The notes beneath the pieces were generated by a model. It worked only from the letters and a program-made list of their open reading frames with translations, did not search any database and had not been told where the DNA came from. Of a DNA stretch of 64,000 nucleotides, positions 51,125 through 59,601 are shown in pieces. Every line of letters starts with the position of its first letter. Position 1 is the first letter of the stretch. This DNA is from Pseudoalteromonas rubra (lineage in GTDB: Bacteria > Pseudomonadota > Gammaproteobacteria > Enterobacterales > Alteromonadaceae): assembly GCF_005887115.1 (NCBI RefSeq), contig NZ_PNCJ01000011.1:41025-105024 (forward strand). The letters run 5' to 3'. Position numbers and translations under genes: made by a program.

Positions 51125-53047
51125 ATGTATAAAAAAGCCTTTCTCGCGCTGAGTGTATTTTTTGTCTCTATGCTGATAGTTGCAACACTGGATACCTTTT
51201 GGTTGCACAGCGCCAATGCGCAGCGGCCAGCTCACAAACTCCCGGTATTACCACCCGGGGAACAATTAAAGCAGCAGGACCCATTGCACCCGCTGCTTGA
51301 CATTTATGGCTTGGCTGCTCACTCACCGAAGACTGCGTTAAAGCAACTGGCGCAGTGGCAACAAGATAACTCAGGTTTAAAGCCAATCGAAACGGTGTAT
51401 GTGATGTGGATTCGCAGGCGCGCAGCGAGCGACGATAACGAACGTGCTGCCTTGGACCAGCAGCTTTCTGAGCTGGCACAAAAACATCAGCTCTTCTGGC
51501 TGCAAGCCTGGGTTGCACAGACTCGGGCAAAAGTAGCGCTAAGGCTTGGTGACCTCGAAGCGGCGCGTACAGCGATTGTCGAAGGGGTGACGCTCGCGCA
51601 AAAGCACGGTGTGGGGTTTCTTTTAACAGAGCTTTACAATACGGCGGGTGTGGTTCTTAACGCAACCAATGAACTGGTTAAAGCGCAGCAGTATTTTCTC
51701 AAAGGGATTAAACAGGTCGACGCATGGCCTGATAACCGGCTGCATGGCCTTTTACATAATAACCTTGGGCTCTTGTATGTACACCTGGAGCAATGGCACA
51801 ACGCGTTAAAGTATCTGAGTCAGGCAGAAGCGCTCTATGGAAGTTATGCCGGCGCCACCCCTGAATACATGTCTATGATTTTGTTTAATCAGTCTTTTGC
51901 TCACAACCGTGCCGGCCAAGCCAGCCAGTCCAGAGAGAAATTTGAGCAGGCGTTGAGTTACCTGAACGAGAATTCCGGCGATTTCTATCGGGTTGTTGCA
52001 CTCAAAAATGAGGCCCGACTACTTAATCTGGAGAAAGATCTCGATGGAGCCACTGAAAAAGCCACCCGCTGTACCAGTATGACCAGTACTGAGCAATACC
52101 CGATGCAGCATGGGATCTGCCTACTGGAGCTGGGCTTGGCACATTATGCAGGCGGGCGAATTGATGCTGCACAATCGGCAACTCAGTCTGCGGTAGCGGT
52201 TTTTAGCTTGCTTAAACACACGCGCTGGCTGCTCAAAAGTCGGCTTTTTCTGGCACAAGTACTGGAAAGTCAGGGCGAGGCCGCAGCGGCACTGGCACTG
52301 CTTAAAGAGGTGAGGGTAGAGGAAAAAGCCATGATCATGAATGAGCTGATTGCGCTGGATACAGCCCTGGAAGTGCAACAAATTGCTCAAGAGCGTGACC
52401 TGTTAAGTGCGCAAAGCCGGTTATCTAACCTTGAGCTTTTACTTGATAAACAACGCTTCAGATTACTGGTCTTATGGTTAGTTCTGGCGCTCACCGGGGC
52501 CGGATGGCTGGCACTGAGGGCCAGAGCGGTAAGTAAAGATAACCGCCGCTTGTACGATTTGAGCTTTGTTGATCCCCTCACCAAAGCGGCCAATCGTCGT
52601 TTATATCAGCAGGAAATGGCAAAACCGAAAAGACTGAAAACCGATACACTATACCGTCTGGTGGTGATTGATCTCGACCATTTTAAACAGATCAACGACA
52701 ATTTTGGCCACGACAAGGGAGATGCGGTGCTAGCCGAATCCGCAACCCGGCTACAAAAGTTTGTTGCCGATGATGAGTTGTTTGTACGCTGGGGCGGCGA
52801 GGAATTCCTGATGGTGGCTAAAGAACGTGATGACTTTCGGGCTTTTACTCAAAATATGGTGAATGCACTGAGAGAGGCACCGTTTAAACTTGGGGACACC
52901 ACGCTCCAGGTGACCGCCTCTTTTGGTGTCAGCCATGCGATGAAGATACAGCAGCTGGGTACATCAGATGCAGCATTTAAATGTGCCGATCAATGTTTGT
53001 ATCAGGCTAAACAAAATGGCCGGGATCAAGTTGTGATGCCTCTATAG
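51125..53047 (+). CDS. TPR-containing diguanylate cyclase (GGDEF)
   Basis: 640 residues from ATG 51125. N-terminal signal/anchor (YKKAFLALSVFFVSMLIVATL), several TPR-like helical repeats (about 70-400: LYNTAGVVLNATNELVKAQQYFLKG, LHNNLGLLYVHLEQWHNALKYLSQAEALY), a TM segment (LLVLWLVLALTGAGWLALRA, about 450-470), then a C-terminal GGDEF domain. The active motif is RWGGEEF (G-G-E-E-F, allowed) with substrate region DLDHFKQINDNFGHDKGD. Makes c-di-GMP, probably in response to a periplasmic signal sensed by the TPRs. Controls biofilm/motility type outputs. Confidence 0.92.
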   Translation: MYKKAFLALSVFFVSMLIVATLDTFWLHSANAQRPAHKLPVLPPGEQLKQQDPLHPLLDIYGLAAHSPKTALKQLAQWQQDNSGLKPIETVYVMWIRRRAASDDNERAALDQQLSELAQKHQLFWLQAWVAQTRAKVALRLGDLEAARTAIVEGVTLAQKHGVGFLLTELYNTAGVVLNATNELVKAQQYFLKGIKQVDAWPDNRLHGLLHNNLGLLYVHLEQWHNALKYLSQAEALYGSYAGATPEYMSMILFNQSFAHNRAGQASQSREKFEQALSYLNENSGDFYRVVALKNEARLLNLEKDLDGATEKATRCTSMTSTEQYPMQHGICLLELGLAHYAGGRIDAAQSATQSAVAVFSLLKHTRWLLKSRLFLAQVLESQGEAAAALALLKEVRVEEKAMIMNELIALDTALEVQQIAQERDLLSAQSRLSNLELLLDKQRFRLLVLWLVLALTGAGWLALRARAVSKDNRRLYDLSFVDPLTKAANRRLYQQEMAKPKRLKTDTLYRLVVIDLDHFKQINDNFGHDKGDAVLAESATRLQKFVADDELFVRWGGEEFLMVAKERDDFRAFTQNMVNALREAPFKLGDTTLQVTASFGVSHAMKIQQLGTSDAAFKCADQCLYQAKQNGRDQVVMPL

Positions 53048-53108
53048 AGTCGTTAATAGGTTGCAGATGTCAGGCTAAGTCAAAATGCAGCTATTTGACG
53101 GCCTGACG

Positions 53109-53143
53109 ACTTGCTGACCACGCGGCTGGGGCCAGCAAGTTTT
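53109..53143. terminator. hairpin between convergent genes
   Basis: ACTTGCTG and CAGCAAGT arms around a GC-rich loop, then TTTTG; between stops at 53047 (plus) and 53158 (minus). Confidence 0.7.
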
Positions 53144-53157
53144 GTACTCTGTACTTG

Positions 53158-53994
53158 TTACTTAAACAGTTCCAGTTCACCTAAGCTCAGGTAATTGCCC
53201 AGATCATTTGAGACATCAAGGCGATAGTACTGATAGTGTGCCTTTGAGTCCAGACAGTATTCAGACATAGCCGGGAAGTCGGGCTTGTCACCTGACCCAA
53301 TGGGTGTCCAAACCTGTTGATCGTTACTGCCAAACAGTTTCCAGCTGGTGGTGATCCAGGTTGTGGTGTGATTGTAGCCCTGAGCAAGTGCGATTTTTGA
53401 TACCGCTTCTGCCTGAGGCAAAGTCACATAAATAGATTCCTGATTTTCTTTGGAGAACCAGACGTGGTTGTAGCTGTAGACCACGACCCCATCATTCAGG
53501 TGATTAATGCTGCCATGGCTGGTGGTCGCGACCTCAAATGCGCTGATATCAACTTTTTCATCTGCCAGCTGGCAGGCGCGGTTGGGCACAGTACCATCTC
53601 CTATGGTCAGCTCGAAATCGCCGCTTTGTTCAGTGACATCGACCCAGTGTCCGTACCAGCCGTTGAAATCCAGTGACGGGGTGCCATAGTAGGTGGCTTT
53701 TATTCCGTCGTTGTTGATCACATCAAAGGTAATATACTTAGTGCTATCTGGTGCATTGATCTGAGGTTGAGCACTGTGTACCTGGCTGCCCGAGACGATG
53801 CTGCCCTGGCTGTCAGTGGCAATAAAATGCGTACCACGAAACTCAGGTGTAAAGGTTGTCAGTTTATCCTGAGTCAGCAGGTTGTCTCTGAGGCTGTCCT
53901 GTTTGAGGATCAGTCCATCGCTTTGCGCTGTTGCAGAGCAGGCAACCAGTGCCAGCGCACTCAGTAAAAATTGGGTTTTTTTATTGGTAAACAT
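53158..53994 (-). CDS. secreted protein with discoidin-like C-terminal domain
   Basis: 278 residues. N-terminal export signal KKTQFLLSALALVACSATAQ: either cleaved after ATA or lipidated at the Cys in LVAC, which fits a lipobox. The C-terminal half (from about 150: DISAFEVATTSHGSINHLNDG ... SKIALAQGYNHTTTWITTSWKLFGSNDQQVWTPIGSG ... YRLDVSNDLGNYLSLGELELF) matches the pattern of F5/8-type C (discoidin) carbohydrate-binding domains. Likely binds surface sugars. Not assigned further. Confidence 0.7.
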   Translation of the reverse strand: MFTNKKTQFLLSALALVACSATAQSDGLILKQDSLRDNLLTQDKLTTFTPEFRGTHFIATDSQGSIVSGSQVHSAQPQINAPDSTKYITFDVINNDGIKATYYGTPSLDFNGWYGHWVDVTEQSGDFELTIGDGTVPNRACQLADEKVDISAFEVATTSHGSINHLNDGVVVYSYNHVWFSKENQESIYVTLPQAEAVSKIALAQGYNHTTTWITTSWKLFGSNDQQVWTPIGSGDKPDFPAMSEYCLDSKAHYQYYRLDVSNDLGNYLSLGELELFK

Positions 53995-54202
53995 CGTTAT
54001 TCCTTAAATTATCCTTGTTTCCAGTAACCCATTTTAAGGGACAAATGAGTAATTAAGAAGGCTTTAAGGGTATAAAGTTTGCTTTATGTCACAGTTGGCA
54101 GCATCGTATTTTCAAAAAGCCATTCAATACGAGATAGGTGAGGGAGCCATAAGGCCCCTATTGCATGTTCAATTGCATCGCGGGTGCTGAGTGTTCCGGA
54201 GG

Positions 54203-54544
54203 CTAAAGATAAAGTTCAATTGAATAGAGTAAACAGTACTTACCAGCTGAACCGGCCCAAACCTTATCGTCATGGCCGCGTGCAATTACTTTTGATTTGG
54301 CGTGATATGCAGACAATAAAACAGATAAATTGGCCTCAAAACCAGGATCCGCCTTTTTCATCCAATATCCGTCAGGGCAAGATTCCTCAGGGGCCGCGAG
54401 TTTAAATACCACATCACCCTGACCATATTGTGAGTATGTAATTAAGGTGGCGACCGTTGTTTTGCTTGAACCCTTGACCGCAGCAAAAGTTAAGCTACTG
54501 AAAGTACAAAGTATGATTAAAAGTAGGGTAATCCAGGTTTTCAT
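54203..54544 (-). CDS. small secreted protein, two-cysteine family, copy 3
   Basis: 113 residues. Signal peptide MKTWITLLLIILCTFSSLTFA. The mature part follows the family of the genes at 2618 and 3088: strands, C (ESCPDGYWMKK), an amphipathic helix (FEANLSVLLSAYHAKSKV, compare FETMISVLLSAKATGGNV), then C (GKYCLLYSIEL). It is 50 kb from the tandem pair, so the family is dispersed. Function unknown. Confidence 0.72.
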   Translation of the reverse strand: MKTWITLLLIILCTFSSLTFAAVKGSSKTTVATLITYSQYGQGDVVFKLAAPEESCPDGYWMKKADPGFEANLSVLLSAYHAKSKVIARGHDDKVWAGSAGKYCLLYSIELYL

Positions 54545-54759
54545 TGTGTCAGTTCTTTAGCGTTAAATAAGCAATGATACACAAAATATTGTGCTCAAAA
54601 AACACCCAGTTGTTTGTGTTGGCATTAAATTTTTGTGCAAAGCGCTTGCCAGTGGTTACAAACCCTGTTGCTTGCGCAGAATATTTTGGTTTTCGTTGAA
54701 CGTGATTGTTCCAATCTGGCAGACATCAAGGATACAATGTGGCCGCTTAAGGAGAAAGT

Positions 54760-55659
54760 ATGCTGCAAAACACCATCCGTCAGAAAATATCAAAACGCTC
54801 TGTACCTTTGCTGGTCTACCCCTGCCTGCTTTTTTGCTGGCTGTTAAGCCTTGGACCGGATCTGGCTGTGAGTAACTTTTATCAGCAGATACAGATAGCG
54901 CTGACCATGGTGTTTGGTTCATTTATCGCCGGCGGCACGGCGCTTGGCGGCGGGGCAGTGGCCTTTCCCGTCATGACCAAAGTACTGTCTGTTGAGCCGT
55001 CGACTGCGAAGGTGTTTTCGTTGGGTATTCAGTCCTTTGGCATGGTTGCCGCGACACTGACTATCTTGTTTTTTAAGATCCGTTTTTATCATAGGGTTGT
55101 ATATTCGGCGCTGCTGGGGGCGATCCCTGGCGTAATCATTAGCCTGACCCTATTGGGCGACCTGCTGCCAAGACTGGCAATTAAATCCTTATTCAGCGTA
55201 CTGCTGATTTTGTTTGCGGTGACCCTGATAAAGCAGCTCAGAGTTGGTATTCAGTCTCATTTGACAGAGAGCTCGACTGATTATCAGTTTATCCCTTTGG
55301 TTGGATTTATTGGTGGGCTAGCAAGTGGCCTGGTGGGATCCGGAGCCGATATTTTTATTTTTGCCTACCTGGTTTTAATGCTGAAAAAAGACATCAAGGT
55401 TGCCACGGCAACCAGCGTGATCATTATGGCCATCACCTCTGTTGTGGGCACGATGACGAATATGCTGGTACTGGACACACTCACACCCGAGATCCAGCTG
55501 ATGGTGCATGCAGCCATCCCCGTGGTGATCCTCGGTGCACCGCTGGGGGCACTGGTGTGTGCAAAACTACCTGAGCGCGGCGTGGTTAATATGTTATTGC
55601 TGCTTATCGCACTGGAGACCGGCTTCACAGCGTATGAGTGTGTCAGACTGTATTTGTAG
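54760..55659 (+). CDS. sulfite exporter TauE/SafE family protein
   Basis: 299 residues with about eight hydrophobic segments in two half-repeats. Typical TauE/SafE motif GTALGGGAVAFPVMTK in the first half and the repeat GLASGLVGSGADIFIFAYLVLML in the second. Start supported by AAGGAGAAAGT. The first half follows an unusual N-terminal hydrophobic stretch (LLVYPCLLFCWLLSLGP). Proposed export of sulfite or related anions across the inner membrane. No sulfur metabolism genes adjacent. Confidence 0.88.
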   Translation: MLQNTIRQKISKRSVPLLVYPCLLFCWLLSLGPDLAVSNFYQQIQIALTMVFGSFIAGGTALGGGAVAFPVMTKVLSVEPSTAKVFSLGIQSFGMVAATLTILFFKIRFYHRVVYSALLGAIPGVIISLTLLGDLLPRLAIKSLFSVLLILFAVTLIKQLRVGIQSHLTESSTDYQFIPLVGFIGGLASGLVGSGADIFIFAYLVLMLKKDIKVATATSVIIMAITSVVGTMTNMLVLDTLTPEIQLMVHAAIPVVILGAPLGALVCAKLPERGVVNMLLLLIALETGFTAYECVRLYL

Positions 55660-56120
55660 GTAGAAATAGCCTGTGTAGAGCTGACATACGAGTTTCGTAC
55701 TACGAGAATGTACTGATAAAACACTTAGCTGCTGAGTGGCAGTAAGTATAAGTGTGAGAAGGAAGTGCACTGGTTTTTTTAAAACTATCTCCGCTTATGG
55801 TTAACCAGACGTCGAGAGCGAGCCAATATCAGGCAATGAAGCCTAACCCAGCGCCCATTACTTCTTATGAGGCAGGACCCAATAGCGAAAAACGCTCAAC
55901 GATGGTATTTTACGGCAATCTTGATAGTAGGCAGATATCAGATTCCATTAAGGATGCAGCATTGATAGAAATCAGACGCATAGCTGAGGGGTCAGATAAA
56001 TAGCGGTAGACGTGCTAAAGACAGCATCAGGTTTCCACGTAAGCCACCTATCGGGTCAATCGAATAACGCCGTGAAATATCAAACAAAGCAAATGGCTTT
56101 TATTTTTCCAAGGATTAAAC
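55660..56120. other. low-density region between TauE and the FliF-like gene
   Basis: 461 bp. It holds one doubtful 68-residue frame (55797-56003, separate entry). Otherwise no recognised feature; the end carries an AAGG ribosome-binding site for the FliF-like gene. Confidence 0.45.
55797..56003 (+). CDS. doubtful small hypothetical protein
   Basis: 68 residues, hydrophilic, no signal, no ribosome-binding site that stands out before ATG 55797. The C-terminal half (STMVFYGNLDSRQISDSIKDAALIEIRRIAEG) looks protein-like, the N-terminal half less so. It may be a real small gene or a remnant of a larger one. Not recognised. Confidence 0.35.
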   Translation: MVNQTSRASQYQAMKPNPAPITSYEAGPNSEKRSTMVFYGNLDSRQISDSIKDAALIEIRRIAEGSDK

Positions 56121-56627
56121 ATGGAACACTCCAATCCCACCCATACGTTTACTATATCCAGGCAATATCTACTACTTGCAGTATTGGCTGTATCTATTTT
56201 TATATGCATATTCATTGTTAGCTGGGCACGCACACCTGAATACAGGCCATTGGTGCAGGATATGCGGGTGGTTGATGCCGTTAAAATAGTCGACATCCTT
56301 GAAATGAATGATATTTCCTACAGGGCAGAACTGTCTCAGCATATTTTATATGTTCTTAAGCGAGATGCCGATCAGGCGCGCCTGGCACTGGCCAGAGCCG
56401 GATTCGTGTTCGAGTACCCTGAAAAAGATCGATTCACCGGATTACCAGAGGCATGCACCTTACTGGAAGAGCAGGCCGGGGAGAAAAAAGTGAAACCTTT
56501 GTGGGAGCAACCCTGGTTTATGCAGTCCCAGAGGTTGCTTATGGGTGCACTTGTAATGATAGTCTTTGTACTGGCTGTTATACGACCAGCGTTGTCTGCT
56601 CTGATTTACCCTCAGGCCAAGAAGTAA
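56121..56627 (+). CDS. miniature FliF/YscJ-like membrane protein
   Basis: 168 residues with AAGG upstream of ATG. TM1 about 18-36 (YLLLAVLAVSIFICIFIVSWA), then a ring-building-motif-like domain: PEYRPLVQDMRVVDAVKIVDILEMNDISYRAELSQHILYVLKRDADQARLALARAGF, which is the start of FliF's periplasmic region (YscJ/FliF domain). After about 30 more residues comes WEQPWFMQSQRLLMGALVMIVFVLAVIRPALSALIYP, the second TM of FliF. The several hundred residues of the normal central part (RBM2/RBM3) and the FliG-binding tail are missing. Either a decayed flagellar gene still open, or a reduced ring protein with its own role. Confidence 0.65.
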   Translation: MEHSNPTHTFTISRQYLLLAVLAVSIFICIFIVSWARTPEYRPLVQDMRVVDAVKIVDILEMNDISYRAELSQHILYVLKRDADQARLALARAGFVFEYPEKDRFTGLPEACTLLEEQAGEKKVKPLWEQPWFMQSQRLLMGALVMIVFVLAVIRPALSALIYPQAKK

Positions 56628-56659
56628 TCATGCGGATTTCATAAAACAGAAGAATTATC

Positions 56660-56758
56660 ATGGGCAGCGAATTCTCGTTTGTATTTTTGCTTCTCACGTT
56701 GCTTATTTTTACAAAATTTCGTATAGAAATGGTCCCCAAATTTAGCACACGCACTTAG
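56660..56758 (+). pseudogene. small membrane protein gene truncated by the IS element
   Basis: From ATG 56660 the frame reads GSEFSFVFLLLTLLIFTKF, a membrane segment, and then runs into the left end of the IS3 element at 56730, stopping at 56758 inside it. It lies 33 bp after the FliF-like gene stop and was probably the next gene of that operon before the insertion. The remaining part is not recognisable on the far side of the element. Confidence 0.5.
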
Positions 56759-56803
56759 ATGAATAATCTGTTATTAATAGACCAATACAAATTGGAGCAG
56801 ATT

Positions 56804-57085
56804 ATGAGCAAGAAACGCAGAAACCATTCACCAGAATTCAAGGAAAAAGTAGCTCTTGCAGCTGCCAGAGGCGATAAAACAACCGCTGAGTTGGCAGCCC
56901 ACTACAATATTCATCAGATCCAGATCACTACCTGGAAAAACGAGCTGATACAAAATGCCGCTAGCTTGTTTACCGGAAAATCTAACTCTGGTCAGCAATC
57001 AGATGAAGATGTCGAGAAATTGCACGCTAAAATCGGTCAGCTGACAATGGAGAATGATTTTTTGGCGAAAGTGCTCGGTCGTTAG
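56804..57085 (+). CDS. IS3-family transposase OrfA
   Basis: 93 residues from ATG 56804 with GGAG upstream; an earlier in-frame ATG at 56759 is less likely. HTH of the IS3 OrfA type (NHSPEFKEKVALAAARGDKTTAELAAHYNIHQIQITTWKNELI), followed by a leucine-zipper-like tail (EDVEKLHAKIGQLTMENDFLAKVL) for oligomerisation. OrfB is read from the next frame after the overlap near 57070, so a programmed -1 frameshift is expected to make the fusion transposase. Confidence 0.9.
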   Translation: MSKKRRNHSPEFKEKVALAAARGDKTTAELAAHYNIHQIQITTWKNELIQNAASLFTGKSNSGQQSDEDVEKLHAKIGQLTMENDFLAKVLGR

Positions 57086-57931
57086 CAAGAGCACATAAGA
57101 AAAATAAACTCGACAAAACACATTCGCTGGCATTAAAACGCCAGTGTGAATTGCTGGAAATTAGCCGTGCTTCTGCCTATTACAAGCCCAAGGGTGAATC
57201 GCAGGAAACGCTCGACATTATGAAGGTGATTGACGACATACACCTGAAGTATCCATTCATGGGTAGCCGGCGGCTCGTCGACGAACTGGCCAAGTTAAAC
57301 TACCAGGTCAACCGTAAGAAGGTGACGAGACTGATGCGTTTAATGGGGATCTTGGTTTTGTATCCAAAACCGAAAACCACCGAGCCTGACAAAGCACACC
57401 GCATTTACCCTTACCTGCTCAGGGATACAGAGGTAACGTATGCAAACCAGGTGTGGGCAACAGACATCAGCTATATCCCGATGGCCAAAGGATTCGTGTA
57501 TGTTGTTGCGATCATAGACTGGTTTAGTCGTAAGGTATTGTCGTGGAAACTATCGAACACGCTTGATACGCATTTTTGCCTCGAAGCATTGGACGAAGCG
57601 CTACAGCGTTACGGTAAGCCCCAGATATTTAACTCAGATCAAGGGTGCCAGTTTACTAGCGATGTATTTACGGGCAAACTGAAAGAGAACGGCATCAAGA
57701 TAAGCATGGATGGCAAGGGCCGCTGGGTCGATAACGTCATGATAGAACGGCTATGGCGAAGCCTGAAATATGAAGAAGTGTACCTGAAAGCATACGACTC
57801 AATCAGAGAAGCGGAGCGAGCGAGAGATAGGCAACTACTTCGTATTTTATAATGAGGAACGAATACATCAGAGTTTGGAAAAGCAAACGCCTGATGAGGT
57901 ATACCATGCGACACAGAAGTTCGCAGCATAA
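57073..57931 (+). pseudogene. IS3-family transposase OrfB, frameshifted
   Basis: Integrase core of the rve type: DDE residues in ATDISYIPMAKG, NSDQGCQF and a Glu after VDNVMIERLWRSLKYEEVY. Residues RAHKKNKLDKTHSL precede the usual LLEISRASAYYKPKG start. Near 57821-57830 (a GCGAGCGAGAGA stretch) a single extra base shifts the frame, giving a premature stop at 57852. The proper tail (NYFVFYNEERIHQSLEKQTPDEVYH) continues in another frame to 57931. Probably inactive. Confidence 0.85.
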
Positions 57932-58143
57932 AGGAAGATTGTTCATCTAAAAAATGGCTGAGTGTGTCTAACCAATGGGGTCCAGCTCTCTTCCTTTATA
58001 GCCCGATTTTAATCGATACAGAAAAGTAGGTTCGCCCCCTGATAAGCTGAAAAAAACTGGACAACAACAGGACACTTTCCATCAGGTACAAAAAAGCCAG
58101 TTAAAGATTATCTCTCTAACTGTCTGTTTTATAACACTTTAAA

Positions 58144-58278
58144 GTGGTGGTACTTACGGAAAATGAGTTGAACCAACTGTTCGATGAAATGGCGAGAATC
58201 GAAGACATTTTGCAGGACACTTCACTTGGTCATAAGAAGCGTAGATTTGAGCCAAAAAGAAGTCGCTACGTTAGCTAA
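58144..58278 (+). pseudogene. short open frame, possible gene remnant
   Basis: 44 codons from GTG 58144 with hydrophilic, helix-like content (ENELNQLFDEMARIEDILQD, then a basic tail KKRRFEPKRSRYVS). Composition looks coding, but no ribosome-binding site, and it is much shorter than any family I recognise. Possibly the tail of a lost gene next to the IS element. Confidence 0.3.
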
Positions 58279-58316
58279 AGGTGTTACTTCTGATCTAATG
58301 TGCTAGCTACTGTAGT

Positions 58317-58352
58317 AGTGTGATTACGTCAACATCGTTTGGTAATCACACT
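58317..58352. terminator. perfect 11-bp inverted repeat at the island edge
   Basis: AGTGTGATTAC at 58317-58327 and GTAATCACACT at 58342-58352 with a 14-nt loop, 23 bp from the stop of the minus-strand HNH gene. It may terminate that operon, though the T tract is poor on either strand. The clean arms could also mark an attachment or recombination site. Confidence 0.55.
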
Positions 58353-58374
58353 CATTCATATAGTACAGGGTGGT

Positions 58375-58959
58375 TCACCGCTTATCTATATTTGCCCTAA
58401 GTATTTCATCGTACTCATAAAAGGCTGCTGTTAATGCATTGTACTTTTGTCCAAGTTCAGATGACTCATCAATGCGCAGCTTTACTTGACCTATAAGCTC
58501 CCTCAGTTCTTCCCTTATCCAGATGACTTGGTGTCGAAAAAGATATAACTTGAGGACGTGTATCATGTATGTTCCAACGTCCGAATTAGCATCAATAGTT
58601 CCGTCTCTATTTCGCATCAAATTATCGTCATATTCCAATGAGCAAGGGTGTATAAAGCCTTCGTCATCCTTGGTGTGGATATTAGGGTCATCCGTAGGCC
58701 ATTTATTTGACTTTCCTCGATTGCAAATAGGGCATGAGTAAATTAAATTACTATACTCGTTTTCAAGATGTTTAAACTTATCTTGAGGGGCAAAATGGTC
58801 GATTTGGAAGCCAGCTTTTCCGCCAAATACAAAGTCAGGAGAGCCGCAATAGCCGCAGCAGCCTGAAAAATCACTTTTCAGTGAGTCCTTATAATCTCGA
58901 TAGTTTTTCTTTTTTGAAACATCTGAATATGAAGGCTTTACTCTATGGATGCTAACCAT
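58375..58959 (-). CDS. HNH endonuclease
   Basis: About 194 residues from ATG 58959 (a GTG at 58971 is also in frame). Zinc-HNH layout: SGCCGYCGSPDF cysteines, then QIDHFAPQDKFKHLENEYSNLIYSCPICNRGKSNKWP with the catalytic DH and C-x-x-C-N-x-x-K. This resembles PtuB/TIGR02646-type HNH nucleases seen in defence systems. Its start overlaps the stop of the receiver gene, so it is coupled to that protein. Predicted DNA-cutting effector of the operon; target unknown. Confidence 0.85.
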   Translation of the reverse strand: MVSIHRVKPSYSDVSKKKNYRDYKDSLKSDFSGCCGYCGSPDFVFGGKAGFQIDHFAPQDKFKHLENEYSNLIYSCPICNRGKSNKWPTDDPNIHTKDDEGFIHPCSLEYDDNLMRNRDGTIDANSDVGTYMIHVLKLYLFRHQVIWIREELRELIGQVKLRIDESSELGQKYNALTAAFYEYDEILRANIDKR

Positions 58960-59599
58960 TTTTTGTCTCACTCAGTAAGTCTTTTGTTACTTCAATCAGT
59001 TCTATGATCTGAGATGTACAATTGGATTGTTTTAAAACCCTTGATATTTGCTCTCCTCCAGCGTGCAAGTCTAAGAGGCTATCTAAATCAATTAATCTAG
59101 ATTCTTTTTCGCTAGTCCAGCTTGTTGAGTCTCTTAACTTGATGAGTTCTTGGTACTCTGAGGTTAAAGAAATTAATCTTCGTTTATTCTTTTCAACTTG
59201 CTGTTGAAGTCGGTCATAAAACGATACTTCGTGTTCCAATGATGTATCATCTAGTTTGTCTAAAACAGATTTGGGATAGACTTGATAAACATCAACAGAG
59301 TCTGACTTAACGGCGTTGTCCTCAAACGCAGTAAGAACAAAGCATGACAGAAAAGGTTGCCGTTCTTTCAACTCTTTAACTAAATCAGCTCCAGTAAATG
59401 AAACATCACAGCTATCCGATAACTCATAATCTGTAACGACAGCATCGACCTCTCGGCCCGACATGACTAACTCATATGTTTCTTCTAGACTATAGAGTGG
59501 CTGAATACCCGTAATAGTTACATTCATATCTACAAGTAGGATTGAGCTTTTGAAAGAGTTAATTTCAGTTTGCTCATCGTCAATATAAACAATATTCAT
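58952..59599 (-). CDS. response-regulator-like receiver protein
   Basis: 215 residues. A complete receiver fold: acidic pair in IVYIDDEQ, phospho-acceptor Asp (about 55) in AVVTDYELS, Thr in FVLTAFEDN, and Lys in YPKSVL (about 109). The remaining 100 residues are helical and coiled-coil-like (YDRLQQQVEKNKRRLISLTSEYQELIKLRDS), with no DNA-binding domain. So output is likely protein-protein, presumably towards the HNH nuclease. It lies 2 bp after the double-GHKL gene. Confidence 0.85.
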   Translation of the reverse strand: MNIVYIDDEQTEINSFKSSILLVDMNVTITGIQPLYSLEETYELVMSGREVDAVVTDYELSDSCDVSFTGADLVKELKERQPFLSCFVLTAFEDNAVKSDSVDVYQVYPKSVLDKLDDTSLEHEVSFYDRLQQQVEKNKRRLISLTSEYQELIKLRDSTSWTSEKESRLIDLDSLLDLHAGGEQISRVLKQSNCTSQIIELIEVTKDLLSETKNG

Positions 59600-59601
59600 A
59601 T

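Larger units (their letters stand above)
56730..57984 (+). mobile_element. IS3-family insertion sequence
   Basis: About 1255 bp. Terminal inverted repeats: left TGGTCCCCAAATTTAGCACAC and right, read inward, TGGACCCCATTGGTTAGACAC, identical at TGG-CCCCA and TTAG-ACAC. Encodes OrfA and OrfB in the order and relative frame usual for the IS3 family. I see no target-site duplication at the ends (AAA versus GCT), so one flank may have been rearranged after insertion. OrfB is frameshifted, so this copy is probably inactive. Confidence 0.85.
57985..58374. other. intergenic junction between IS element and the methyltransferase/HNH operon
   Basis: 390 bp. It includes a short TGGACAACAACAGGACAC stretch near 58061-58080 that looks like a piece of another element end, a 44-codon open frame (58144-58278, separate entry) and a large inverted repeat (58317-58352). 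No other gene is recognised. Confidence 0.5.
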
